A stretch of 44,402 nucleotides of DNA from Curvibacter gracilis ATCC BAA-807 (GTDB lineage: Bacteria; Pseudomonadota; Gammaproteobacteria; Burkholderiales; Burkholderiaceae_C): contig NZ_JADZ01000040.1 of the NCBI RefSeq assembly GCF_000518645.1, positions 1 to 44,402 on the forward strand, in the 5' to 3' direction. The position numbers were made by a program, and so were the translations under genes. Below the pieces are notes generated by a model. The model did not search any database. It was not told where the DNA came from and saw only the letters and a list, made by a program, of their open reading frames with translations. Of this stretch, positions 9,529 through 17,842 are shown piece by piece (positions within the stretch are counted from its first letter, which is position 1; each line of letters opens with the position of its first letter).

Positions 9529-10350
9529 ATGCGACGCTTCGGCGCCTGGCCCGCATGGGCCTTCATGGCGCTCTTTTTTGCAATCCCACTGGCAGCCCTG
9601 CTGCCTGAGGCTTTTGGCGACGGCGGCAGCGCCTTCGGACGGCTGTTCGGCAATCCCTTGTTCCTTGGCGCGCTGCGCAACACGCTGGCCCTGGGGCTCG
9701 CCGCGGGCGCAGTGTCGGCCCTGATAGGGACCTGCATTGCCATCGAGCTTGCACGCCAGAGCCCATCAAGGCGCCAGTGGATGATGACCCTGCTGGGCCT
9801 GCCGCTGGCTTTCTCAGGCCTGGTGATCGCCTATGGCTTCATCTTGGCCTTCGGGCGGGCGGGCTTCGTCACGCATTTGCTGGCGGGCCTGGGGGGTGAT
9901 CCGGCTGTGATCGGCAGTTGGATCTACAGCGTCTCGGGCCTGGGCGTCGCCTATGCCTACTACCTGATCCCGCGTGTCGCGCTGTCGCTGTACCCGGTGT
10001 TTGCCAACCTGGACCTGAGGCCGTTGCAGGCGGCACGCACATTGGGTGCGTCGCGCGCCAGGGCATTTTGGGACACGGTGCTGCCCGAGGTGCTGCCCTC
10101 GGTGCTGTCGAACGCCTGCATGGTGGCCGCGATTGCCATGGGGACCTACGGCACGGCGTTGGCGCTGGTGGGTACGCAGCTCAACATCCTGCCGCTGATG
10201 CTGCTCGCACAGGTGAGCGATGGCGGGTCGGATTTTGCGGTGGCAGCGGCCTTGTCGCTGGTGCTGATGGTCGTATGTGTGGTGGTGATGGGAGTGGGTG
10301 ATGTCTTTACGCGAAAACGCGAACGTGGCGCGGCCGGCGCCGGTCATTGA
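9529..10350 (+). CDS. ABC importer permease (second of two)
   Basis: A 273-residue partner permease starting at ATG 9529, 14 bases after the binding-protein stop. The N-terminal helix is FMALFFAIPLAALLP. The EAA loop is LQAARTLGASRARAFWDTVLPEVLP at about residues 166-190, and the last helix AAALSLVLMVVCVVVMGVG ends in a short basic tail. It should form a heterodimer with the first permease of the operon (6515-7366). Its last 50 bases overlap the next gene in another frame, so the two are probably translationally coupled. Confidence 0.9.
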   Translation: MRRFGAWPAWAFMALFFAIPLAALLPEAFGDGGSAFGRLFGNPLFLGALRNTLALGLAAGAVSALIGTCIAIELARQSPSRRQWMMTLLGLPLAFSGLVIAYGFILAFGRAGFVTHLLAGLGGDPAVIGSWIYSVSGLGVAYAYYLIPRVALSLYPVFANLDLRPLQAARTLGASRARAFWDTVLPEVLPSVLSNACMVAAIAMGTYGTALALVGTQLNILPLMLLAQVSDGGSDFAVAAALSLVLMVVCVVVMGVGDVFTRKRERGAAGAGH

Positions 10351-10873
10351 GTCGCTGTCTGCGCCGGTCGCGCTGGCGCTGCAACACCTGGCCATGAAGC
10401 AGAAGAGCCCGACCCGCCACCGCCAACCGGTCGCGGTGATCGGACCCGGCGATGCGGGCGAGACCGAATGCATGGCCGCCTATGCCGTGGCCCATGCGCT
10501 TGCCGGCGCGGGCATGGTGGTGATCTGCGGCGGACGCGGCGGTGTGATGGCCGCTGCGTCGCGCGGCGCCACGGAGGCTGGAGGTATGGTCGTAGGCATC
10601 TTGCCCGAGGACGACGACGTCAATGCCAACGAATGGCTCAGTGTTGCCGTGCCCACGGGCATGGGCGAGATGCGCAACGCCATCATCGCGCGCAGCGCCG
10701 TTTGCCTCGTCGCCATCGGCAGCAATCTGGGCACCCTGTCCGAAATGGCCATGGGACTGAAATGGGGAAAGCCGGTTTTCGTCATCCATGGGGGTATCCA
10801 ACTGCCGGGAGCAACCGAAGCGCTCACTGTCAATGACCTGCTTGCCGAGGTTTTAAACAGCCTGCTAGGTTAA
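10301..10873 (+). CDS. LOG-like Rossmann-fold protein (TIGR00725 type)
   Basis: A 190-residue protein of the family that includes LOG/lysine-decarboxylase-like nucleotide-binding proteins. Visible motifs are VAVIGPGDAGETE, VVICGGRGGVMAAASRGA, VGILPEDD, GEMRNAIIARSA and GSNLGTLSEMAMGLKWGKPV. The last corresponds to the PGGxGTxxE loop of LOG phosphoribohydrolases, but with GSNLGT replacing PGGxGT, as in the TIGR00725 branch. The ATG at 10301 has GGAG upstream and overlaps the permease gene by 50 bases. As the last gene of an ABC import operon it may act on a nucleotide-like or related import product. That is inference; the biochemical role of the TIGR00725 branch is not known to me. Confidence 0.8.
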   Translation: MSLRENANVARPAPVIESLSAPVALALQHLAMKQKSPTRHRQPVAVIGPGDAGETECMAAYAVAHALAGAGMVVICGGRGGVMAAASRGATEAGGMVVGILPEDDDVNANEWLSVAVPTGMGEMRNAIIARSAVCLVAIGSNLGTLSEMAMGLKWGKPVFVIHGGIQLPGATEALTVNDLLAEVLNSLLG

Positions 10874-10971
10874 GGAGCCGTCGGACCGGCTGCGAGCCAG
10901 CGTCTCGATGAGGACGTCGGTATGTTGTGTCAGATGGCCTGTTTCTGCGAGTCTGTGATCCAGAAAACTCA

Positions 10972-11238
10972 TCAACCAAGCCGCAGCAACAACGCCGAAG
11001 TCGCGCACACGATCAGGAAAGGAATGCTGATGCGGTGGAACTCCTGCAGCCCATGTGGCACCTTGGCCAGCCGCAGTGCGATGAGGTTGGTCAGTGAGCC
11101 CCGCACGCAGTCGAAGCCTCCCACGCTAACCCCCGCCGCCAACGCGGGCAGGTCTTGCACATAGCGGTCCAGCTAGATCGTGGTCAGCACATTGCTGATG
11201 AACTGCGAGTTGACGACGGCTACGAGGTAGGCGCGACA
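10972..11238 (-). pseudogene. C-terminal remnant of SLC13/ArsB-type permease with in-frame stop
   Basis: The minus strand encodes AYLVAVVNSQFISNVLTTI, then a TAG stop at 11175-11173, then LDRYVQDLPALAAGVSVGG and onward to LIALRLAKVPHGLQEFH and a final hydrophobic helix ending LLLRLG. This matches the last two transmembrane hairpins of SLC13/ArsB/NhaD-like ion permeases, including the SN..TT re-entrant motif. The stop sits mid-protein and nothing of the first three quarters is visible upstream, so this is a decayed fragment. Confidence 0.6.
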
Positions 11239-11529
11239 GCCATAGTCTGTGCGACCACCCCTGACGGGATGTCGAGCGACTCAGTTAAGGACTCGAAAAA
11301 TCGGCGAAGACCGTGCAAGGCGATGTGAGGGAGCCCTGCTCGCCCCCAGACTTTGCCCCGATTCATTTCAGATTCAGCCGCATCCAGAGGCTCGCTTGGC
11401 GATGGGACATGCAAGCGACGCTTTCGACGGATTCTGGATTCGTCAGGCCTGAATAGACTCCCAAGAACTTCCATGTTGGACTTGGCGTCCGTTGCAAGGC
11501 TGGGCTTGCTCAGACGCTTGAAGACATCA

Positions 11530-11750
11530 TCCAGTCGCTTTTCGAGCGCCGGTGGCGCAGGAAAAGTGCCTTTGGCCAAAAAACCAGCCTCGAGAGTGAT
11601 GTGGGCGGTTTGCCAAAAATGGCTTTCAAGGATCTTGCAGGCCAGGTCTGCATCCTTGCCCATGATCGCTTTCATCAACTGTTGGTGTTCATCTGCAGTG
11701 TTCCGTCCTTGTGCCGGCAGCTCTGTTACCAAACGGTACGAAAAAAGGGG
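11530..11750 (-). pseudogene. GntR-family regulator remnant (FCD domain end)
   Basis: On the minus strand the frame reads FSYRLVTELPAQGRN, then DEHQQLMKAIMGKDADLA and ILESHFWQTA. This matches the last helices of the FCD ligand-binding domain of GntR/FadR-type regulators, in which the EH..im.AI..rDa..A pattern supplies a metal-binding histidine. The DNA-binding domain is missing: upstream is the end of the GGDEF-EAL gene (stop at 11778). The frame stays open to 11220, but the later residues do not look like a folded domain. It is a relic, not a working regulator. Confidence 0.5.
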
Positions 11751-11777
11751 AGAGGGCCAGCCCTTGCGAACCGTGCT

Positions 11778-14180
11778 TCATGGCCTGGGTGCGACCAGCA
11801 GTGTATTCAGCTCCGCTGCTGGCATTGGACGAGCGAACAGATAGCCTTGTCCCATGGGGCACCCCTGAACGGTGAGAAACGTGAGTTGTGCCTCGGTCTC
11901 GATGCCTTCGGCAGTCACCTCCAAATCCAATGTCTCGCTCAGCCCGATGATGGCGCGCACGATAGCCATGTCGTTGGCGTTGCCGGGTAGATCCCGTACA
12001 AAGGATTGGTCGATCTTGATGCGATCCAATGGCAGATGTTTCAGATACGACAGCGAGGAAAATCCGGTTCCAAAGTCGTCCACCGCGATGCGTATCCCCA
12101 TGGACCGCAATTGCCACAACACTCGCCTGCTCAGCTCCAGTTCCTGAAGAAGGCTTTCTGTGATCTCCAGTTCGAGAAATTGGGGTGCGAATCCGGAGGA
12201 TGAGAGTGCCTCCGACACGTCTTGTATGAAGTTCTCTGCAGCCATCTGACGTACCGAGACGTTGACGGCCACAGTGAGCTCCGTGTGCCCTTGCTGATGC
12301 CAGGATGCACCTTGCTCGCAGGCAGCCTGCAGAACCCAGCGTCCGACCGCCTCGATGAGTCCGGACTCCTCTGCGACAGAGATGAACCGTGCCGGTGATA
12401 TGAGTCCGTTCTCCGGGTGTTGCCAGCGCACAAGGGCCTCGACGCCGATGATGTTGCGTGAAGGCAGTGCCACGACCGGTTGGTAGTGCAGGATCAGCTC
12501 ATGGTGCTCGATTGCATGGCGCAGGCCTTGCTCGATTCGCATGCGTTCATGCACACGCTCTGCCATCTCTGGGGCATAGAAACAGTAGCGGTTTCGGCCC
12601 CGTCGCTTGGCGTCATACATGGCGCTGTCGGCGGCTCGGATCAGGTGATCCACGTCTTCACCGTTGGCGGGAAAGACCGCGATGCCCAGGCTGGCCGAGA
12701 CCACGAGGCGCTTATGACTGCTCAGGTCGAGTGGTTCTCGGATCGCCCGCAGCAACTTGTCTGCCAGGCCTGCACCGTCCTCGACGCGAAGCATGTCGGG
12801 GGCCAGCACCACGAACTCGTCCCCGCCAAGGCGAAACGCGATGTCTGCGCGTCGGATCGTGCTGCGCAGGCGTTGCGCAACCTGCTTGAGCAGGTCGTCA
12901 CCCACTGCGTGGCCCAAGGTGTCATTGATCGTCTTGAAGCCATCGAGGTCGATGAAGATCAACGCGATCGGTATACCGGAACGCCGTGAGCGTTCGATTT
13001 CGCTTTCCATGCATTCGGCCAGCAGGTTGCGGTTTCCGAGCCCTGTGAGCGCATCGTGAAAGGCCAGGTGATTGAGCTGCAATTCAGCGTCCCGGATGGC
13101 GCTCAGATCAGAGAAGGCCAGCACATACTGAACAACCTGCCCATGATCGTCGCGCACGGCGCAGACATGTTCCCAGGCGGTGAAGCGTTCGCCCGACTGC
13201 CTCAGGCACACGGTTTCTCCGTTCCAGTAGCCGTGCTCCGAGGCCTCCAATCTTTCGTAAAAGACGGGGCTGTGTCGGCGGGCGTGCAAGACTTCGTCCG
13301 GTGTGCGTCCGATCACCTCTTCAGCCTCCATCGCTGTCAACAAGGTGAAGGCCGGGTTGATCGACACGATGCGTTGCTGGCTGTCCATGATGGCGATGCC
13401 CTCGGCCGTGGTGCGAAAGACGACGCTCGCCTGACGCAGTTTTTCCTCCATCTCCTTGCGTTCGGTCACGTCCCGCAGCACACCGACCACTCGGTGTTCA
13501 CCGTGGCGTTTCGCATGGATCTCGGCCCAGAGATGCATGCCGGCATCGCGCTGCAGACGCACTGTGGCGCAGGCCATGCCGGGTTGTTGCAAGGCCTCGA
13601 CCAGCAAGGCGCGATCGTCCCCATGCACCTGATTGAGCAAGGCGCTCTCCCCCTCCAGAAAGGTGGTGGGGGCGCCGCCGACGATGCGAGAGAAATGGCC
13701 GCCGACCTTCAGGTGGCCGCTGTCGGTATCCCACTCCCAGACACCCAACTCTGCGGCGTCGACCGCCAGCCTGAGTCGCTCTTCGGCGCTCTCGATGTCC
13801 AGCTCGGCAGTGCGTCGACTCAGGGCCATCTGCAACGTGGCGCGCAATTCACGCATCTCATAGGGCTTGACCAGATACCCGTAGGGGGCACTCGCAGCCG
13901 CGCGGCGCAGGTTGTCGTCTTCGGCGTAGGCCGTCAGGAAGACGATGGGCACCGAAGCCGCCGCCCGGATCATGCGTGCTGCCTCGGTGCCATCCATCGG
14001 CCCTTCCAGGTGGATGTCCATCAGAATCAGATCTGGGGGGCTTTGCCGGGCCAACTCGATGGCCGCCGGGCCGGTGGCCACGATGCCGGTGATCTCGCAC
14101 CCCAGAGCCTCCAGGGCTTGCTTCAGGTCGAGTGCGACGATGCGCTCGTCTTCGACGATCTGGATACGGATGTTCTTCAT
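11778..14180 (-). CDS. REC-PAS-PAS-GGDEF-EAL bifunctional c-di-GMP response regulator
   Basis: An 800-residue cytoplasmic regulator. The receiver domain (1-118) has phospho-acceptor D55 (LILMDIHLEG), T83 and K105. Two PAS domains cover about 130-240 and 250-365. The GGDEF domain has GGDEF at 452-456, with an inhibitory-site RxxD (443-446) five residues ahead, so it should be an active, feedback-inhibited diguanylate cyclase. The EAL domain (from about 550) keeps EAL at 581-583, NVSVRQ, ELEITES, DDFGTGFSSL, KIDQSF and EGIET, the metal and catalytic residues of c-di-GMP phosphodiesterases. Both activities look intact, so phosphorylation may choose between them. Its start overlaps the stop of the histidine kinase gene by four bases, marking the kinase as its partner. 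Confidence 0.94.
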   Translation of the reverse strand: MKNIRIQIVEDERIVALDLKQALEALGCEITGIVATGPAAIELARQSPPDLILMDIHLEGPMDGTEAARMIRAAASVPIVFLTAYAEDDNLRRAAASAPYGYLVKPYEMRELRATLQMALSRRTAELDIESAEERLRLAVDAAELGVWEWDTDSGHLKVGGHFSRIVGGAPTTFLEGESALLNQVHGDDRALLVEALQQPGMACATVRLQRDAGMHLWAEIHAKRHGEHRVVGVLRDVTERKEMEEKLRQASVVFRTTAEGIAIMDSQQRIVSINPAFTLLTAMEAEEVIGRTPDEVLHARRHSPVFYERLEASEHGYWNGETVCLRQSGERFTAWEHVCAVRDDHGQVVQYVLAFSDLSAIRDAELQLNHLAFHDALTGLGNRNLLAECMESEIERSRRSGIPIALIFIDLDGFKTINDTLGHAVGDDLLKQVAQRLRSTIRRADIAFRLGGDEFVVLAPDMLRVEDGAGLADKLLRAIREPLDLSSHKRLVVSASLGIAVFPANGEDVDHLIRAADSAMYDAKRRGRNRYCFYAPEMAERVHERMRIEQGLRHAIEHHELILHYQPVVALPSRNIIGVEALVRWQHPENGLISPARFISVAEESGLIEAVGRWVLQAACEQGASWHQQGHTELTVAVNVSVRQMAAENFIQDVSEALSSSGFAPQFLELEITESLLQELELSRRVLWQLRSMGIRIAVDDFGTGFSSLSYLKHLPLDRIKIDQSFVRDLPGNANDMAIVRAIIGLSETLDLEVTAEGIETEAQLTFLTVQGCPMGQGYLFARPMPAAELNTLLVAPRP

Positions 14181-16024
14181 GGCATGTCCCGGTATTCCTG
14201 GGTGGATTCGTCTGACGGGTGCAGTACCACATCGAAGCGGGTTCCCTGTTGGCTGCTCATCTGCAACTGCCCCTGCAACTGGTCCACCAGCAGCGGGATC
14301 AACTGAAAGCCCAGGGATCGGGCCTGGCCCAGCGCAGGTCCTGCCGGCATGCCAACCCCGTTGTCACTGACCACAATGCGGCCCCGGCCTTGTGCATCTC
14401 GGTCAAGAATGATTTGAACCTCGCCACTTCGCTGGTCAGGGAAAGCGTGCTTGAGCGCATTGGTCACCAGTTCTGTCACCAACAGGCCGCAAGGCACAGC
14501 ACGTTGCAAGTCGAGCGCCACCTTGTGTTGGTGATGTACCTGCAATTGCACATGGGGCCTGCCGCGGAGCATCGATTCGCGCAGCAGGCTGGCCAGTCGC
14601 TCCAGATAGGTCCCCAGGTCGATTTCGTTGAAGTCGTGACGCTCATACAGCAACTGGTGAATCAGCGCCATGGCCTTGACTCGGCGCTGGCTCTCTTCCA
14701 GCAAGGCCTGGGCTTGCGGCGGTGCATGGCGCGCCTGCAGGCTCAGCAGGCTGGAGACCACCTGCAAATTGTTTTTCACGCGGTGATGAACTTCGCCCAG
14801 CAAGGCAGTCTTCTCACCCAAGGCCCGTTCGATCTGCAGTTGGGCCGCCTTGCGAGCCGTCACATCGACGATGGTGGCCAGCACCCGCTGGGAGTGGCTG
14901 GTGGTGATCGGGTTGAGGCCGATCTCCACCGGGAATTCGCTGCCGTCGCGCCGGCGCGCATACAGTTCACGCCTCTGGGCCATTTCGCGGGCGGAAGGCT
15001 GGGCAAAGAAGGTCTGCCGCAGGTTGGGATGGCGCTCCCGGTAACGCTCTGGCATCAGCATCTCGATCGTCATGCCGAGAAACTCTTCGCGTGAATAGCC
15101 GAACAAGGCGACCATCTTTCCGTTGACCATTTGCAGGCGCCCATGGACATCGACCATCGCCATTCCGTCCGGTGATGATTCGACGGCCTGTCTGAACCGT
15201 TCCTCGCTTTGACGCAGTTCCTGTTCGCTCAGCTGACGACTGCTGATGTCGATTGATGAGGCGATCAGGTGGGTGATGAGCCCCGCGCTGTCTCGCAAAG
15301 GCGCGAGCATGAGGTCGGTGGTGATTCGCCCATCTTCACGGGAGCGCATCACCACATCAAAGCGCACCACCTCGCCCTTGGCGGCCCGGCCGACCGATTC
15401 TCTCAGTTGCTGTTGAACATTGGGGTCGTAGCTCCACCAGTGGCAGTCCCAGAACTTGCGCCCGAGCACGGCGTCCATGCCGATGCCCGCTGCGTCCAGC
15501 GGCGCTTGGTTGGTTTCTATCAGCGTGCCATCAGGCAGCAGTACCCCTACAAAGGCAAACAAGGTATTGAGCAGCCGCTGCAGGCGCCTCTCATGGGTTT
15601 CACTTTGCAATTCGGCCTGGCGCTGCAGGGTCACGTCTTGCACCAATGCAAGAATCCCCCGCAACCTGCCTGCTTCGTCGCGGTAGGGGTGGTAGCTGGC
15701 CCGCCAGCAGCGGGCCGGCTCAGGCTGGGTGCCCGGGGCGGTATCGATGGCGGGGTCCATGACGACTTCATCGATCACCGGCAATCCCGTGCTGAGCACG
15801 TGCTGCAACAGCTCCTCGATTCGATCAGCTGCGCCAGGAAGTACCTCGCGTACCGTCCGGCCCAGGTGGGCCGAGACCGACAGGCCATTCGATTGCGCCA
15901 GGCATGTATTGATGGCCAGATAACGGAAATCCGAATCCAGAATGGCCATGCCATGTGGCACGACATTCAGCGTGGCATTCAACAGATGTGGGCATGACGG
16001 ACTGAGCCCCGCGAGACCTGGCAT
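14177..16024 (-). CDS. PAS-rich histidine kinase (HisKA_2 type)
   Basis: A 615-residue soluble sensor kinase without clear membrane helices. Three PAS domains lie at about 15-135, 145-265 and 275-395. The dimerisation/phospho-acceptor part is LLGEVHHRVKNNLQ (histidines 413/414), a HisKA_2 signature. The ATP-binding domain shows PCGLLVTELVTNALKHAF and VSDNGVGMP. The start is ATG at 16024, preceded by GGAGGG on the minus strand. Its stop overlaps the ATG of the REC-GGDEF-EAL regulator (ATGA at 14177-14180), so the two form a translationally coupled two-component pair linking PAS input to c-di-GMP output. The signal is unknown; redox, light or small-molecule sensing are all possible for PAS domains. 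Confidence 0.93.
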   Translation of the reverse strand: MPGLAGLSPSCPHLLNATLNVVPHGMAILDSDFRYLAINTCLAQSNGLSVSAHLGRTVREVLPGAADRIEELLQHVLSTGLPVIDEVVMDPAIDTAPGTQPEPARCWRASYHPYRDEAGRLRGILALVQDVTLQRQAELQSETHERRLQRLLNTLFAFVGVLLPDGTLIETNQAPLDAAGIGMDAVLGRKFWDCHWWSYDPNVQQQLRESVGRAAKGEVVRFDVVMRSREDGRITTDLMLAPLRDSAGLITHLIASSIDISSRQLSEQELRQSEERFRQAVESSPDGMAMVDVHGRLQMVNGKMVALFGYSREEFLGMTIEMLMPERYRERHPNLRQTFFAQPSAREMAQRRELYARRRDGSEFPVEIGLNPITTSHSQRVLATIVDVTARKAAQLQIERALGEKTALLGEVHHRVKNNLQVVSSLLSLQARHAPPQAQALLEESQRRVKAMALIHQLLYERHDFNEIDLGTYLERLASLLRESMLRGRPHVQLQVHHQHKVALDLQRAVPCGLLVTELVTNALKHAFPDQRSGEVQIILDRDAQGRGRIVVSDNGVGMPAGPALGQARSLGFQLIPLLVDQLQGQLQMSSQQGTRFDVVLHPSDESTQEYRDMP

Positions 16025-16530
16025 ACACCCTCCCTCAAGGGTTGATCAGTTGACGTCATGGCATGTCGATCGACAACACGCCGCGCTCATTTATTGTTTT
16101 TCTGGCCAGCCCTGAAGGGGCGGCGAAATTCAGTGATAGACACTCAGCAAAACCATTGCTCTGGGTAAGGTGCTGATGTGTTGTGGAATTCAGGATACCG
16201 TTCATTGGTCAACCCTGTCCAGCAAGGGCATGCTGGATATGTTTGAACGACATGGCGTTTTCGCGACACTCGAATGTCTTGCAATTCGGGCCATCGCCTC
16301 AGCCTCAACAAGCCCGTGTTTCGGCCGAAAATAGTCTCGGCGAGGAGACGGCGAATCAGGCACGGGCCGATCGCAGAAGCTGTCTGCCAATTTCCCGTAA
16401 AGCATTATTCGGCACTTCGCCAGCTAGAGTCGTTGCTTTTTTTTTGCGGTGTCGCGTGGATGCGGTCGATGCTTCATGGGCGTTTTTACCGACCCCGCCA
16501 TTTGAGATTCGGTTTCACCTGAAACCAGAA
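16025..16530. other. Intergenic stretch without recognised gene
   Basis: About 500 bases between the kinase start (16024) and the stop of the GGDEF cyclase gene (16531), both on the minus strand. I find no convincing protein, RNA gene or repeat here. Open frames are short and lack family features. A run of nine T at 16437-16445 is not preceded by a clear hairpin. The promoter of the kinase operon should lie near 16030-16150. Confidence 0.5.
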
Positions 16531-17544
16531 TCAGCTCAAGGCGTGCGACGGCGAGTGATCACCGTTCTGCCAAGAAACGAAGCGATTGCGACCGTTGGAT
16601 TTCGCTGCATACAGGGCAGCGTCGGCATGACGAATCAAGTCCGCTGGCAGGGCATCGGCCAGCGGTATCAGTGTTGCGCCGCCCACGCTGACCGTGACAT
16701 GGCCGTCTATACCATCAGGCTGGTGAGCGATGGCAGCGGCCGCCATGTGATCCCGAATTCGCGAGGCGACAACCGCTGCGCCGGCGCTGTCTGCGCCAGG
16801 CAAGATGAAGGCGAACTCTTCGCCACCATAGCGGGCCACAATGTCGTTCGGGCGCAGTACAGACTCCCCTAGAACCCGACCGACCGTGCGAAGGCATTCG
16901 TCGCCCAATTGGTGGCCGTAGTGATCGTTGAAGCTCTTGAAGTTATCAACGTCGATCATCAGCAACGTGATTGGCAGGCCGGCGCGCAGGGCTCGGTTCC
17001 ACTCCAGTGTCAGTTGATCGTCGAAGCCACGGCGGTTCAGCACACCCGTCAACCCATCAACTGAGGCCAGGCGCTCCAGGGCAGTCTGGCTGTGCTTCTG
17101 GACCGAGATGTCCCGCAGGGTTTCGACCACTGCCAGCAGCGCCCCATTGTCATCGTAGATGGGTCCCGCATCGATCGCGAGATAGAGGTCGATGCCCCGC
17201 CTCGGCATGTGGCACCAGTTTTCGGCGTGAACGCCGAACGTGCTCATGATTTCTGGGTCGCCGTGGGTCACGTACAAAGCGTCCAGCTCGTGGATACGCC
17301 CTTCGACGATCAGGTCCGCCAGACAGGCCCTTGGGGTTTCGTAGAAGCCTCGCCAATGGTTTTTTGTCCCAACCACCTCTTTGGCGTCCAGGCCGGTCAA
17401 GGACTCACAGGCGCGGTTCCAGATCAGCACTCGACCATGAGGGTCCAGAACGAACGTCGGGACCACCAGGAACTGCATGAGCTTGACAGAAAAGGCTCTC
17501 GCTGAATCGGCGAGTTGCTGCGAATGCCTGTGCTTCTTAGCCAT
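16531..17544 (-). CDS. PAS-GGDEF diguanylate cyclase
   Basis: A 337-residue cyclase making c-di-GMP from two GTP. ATG at 17544 is chosen because GAGGAGGG lies just upstream on the minus strand; the frame stays open for 78 further codons with no homology. A PAS domain (about 20-150) carries NHWRGFYETPRACLADLIVEG, a signature shared with the PAS kinase at 19633-21738. The GGDEF domain starts at DGLTGVLNRRGF, has GGEEF at 240-244 and an inhibitory RPND (231-234) five residues before it. Cyclase and feedback site therefore both look intact. It is transcribed divergently from the HD-GYP gene across about 300 bases. Confidence 0.93.
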   Translation of the reverse strand: MAKKHRHSQQLADSARAFSVKLMQFLVVPTFVLDPHGRVLIWNRACESLTGLDAKEVVGTKNHWRGFYETPRACLADLIVEGRIHELDALYVTHGDPEIMSTFGVHAENWCHMPRRGIDLYLAIDAGPIYDDNGALLAVVETLRDISVQKHSQTALERLASVDGLTGVLNRRGFDDQLTLEWNRALRAGLPITLLMIDVDNFKSFNDHYGHQLGDECLRTVGRVLGESVLRPNDIVARYGGEEFAFILPGADSAGAAVVASRIRDHMAAAAIAHQPDGIDGHVTVSVGGATLIPLADALPADLIRHADAALYAAKSNGRNRFVSWQNGDHSPSHALS

Positions 17545-17842
17545 GAAGGCCCTCCTCGACGGCATGAAATCGGCGTGGAACGTATTGACGCTCCATGGCC
17601 ATGCCTCGACAGCAGCGCTGGATGCGACCTGATACCAGCTCAAAAGCCAATCCAACTCCCCAAGAGGCGGTACTCCAATGTCATCACAGAATGGGCGACA
17701 ACGCAGCAAGGGGAACCCCTCGATATCGACAAGGCGCTGCAAATTTAGACTGGCCTCAGATTGAGCTCTGCCACCCATGCCATTCGCGCTACGATGGCCG
17801 AGAGAAGAGCCGCCAACCTACCCAGGCAAAGGATGCGCAGCG

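Noticed and set aside
11220-11530. Coding capacity of the rest of the 170-codon frame that follows the GntR relic
   Set aside because: The text after the FCD end has no recognisable fold and overlaps the start of the permease relic; treated as read-through of decayed DNA.
16437-16445. Run of nine T as a terminator
   Set aside because: No stable hairpin precedes it, and the genes on both sides are on the minus strand, for which this run has the wrong orientation.
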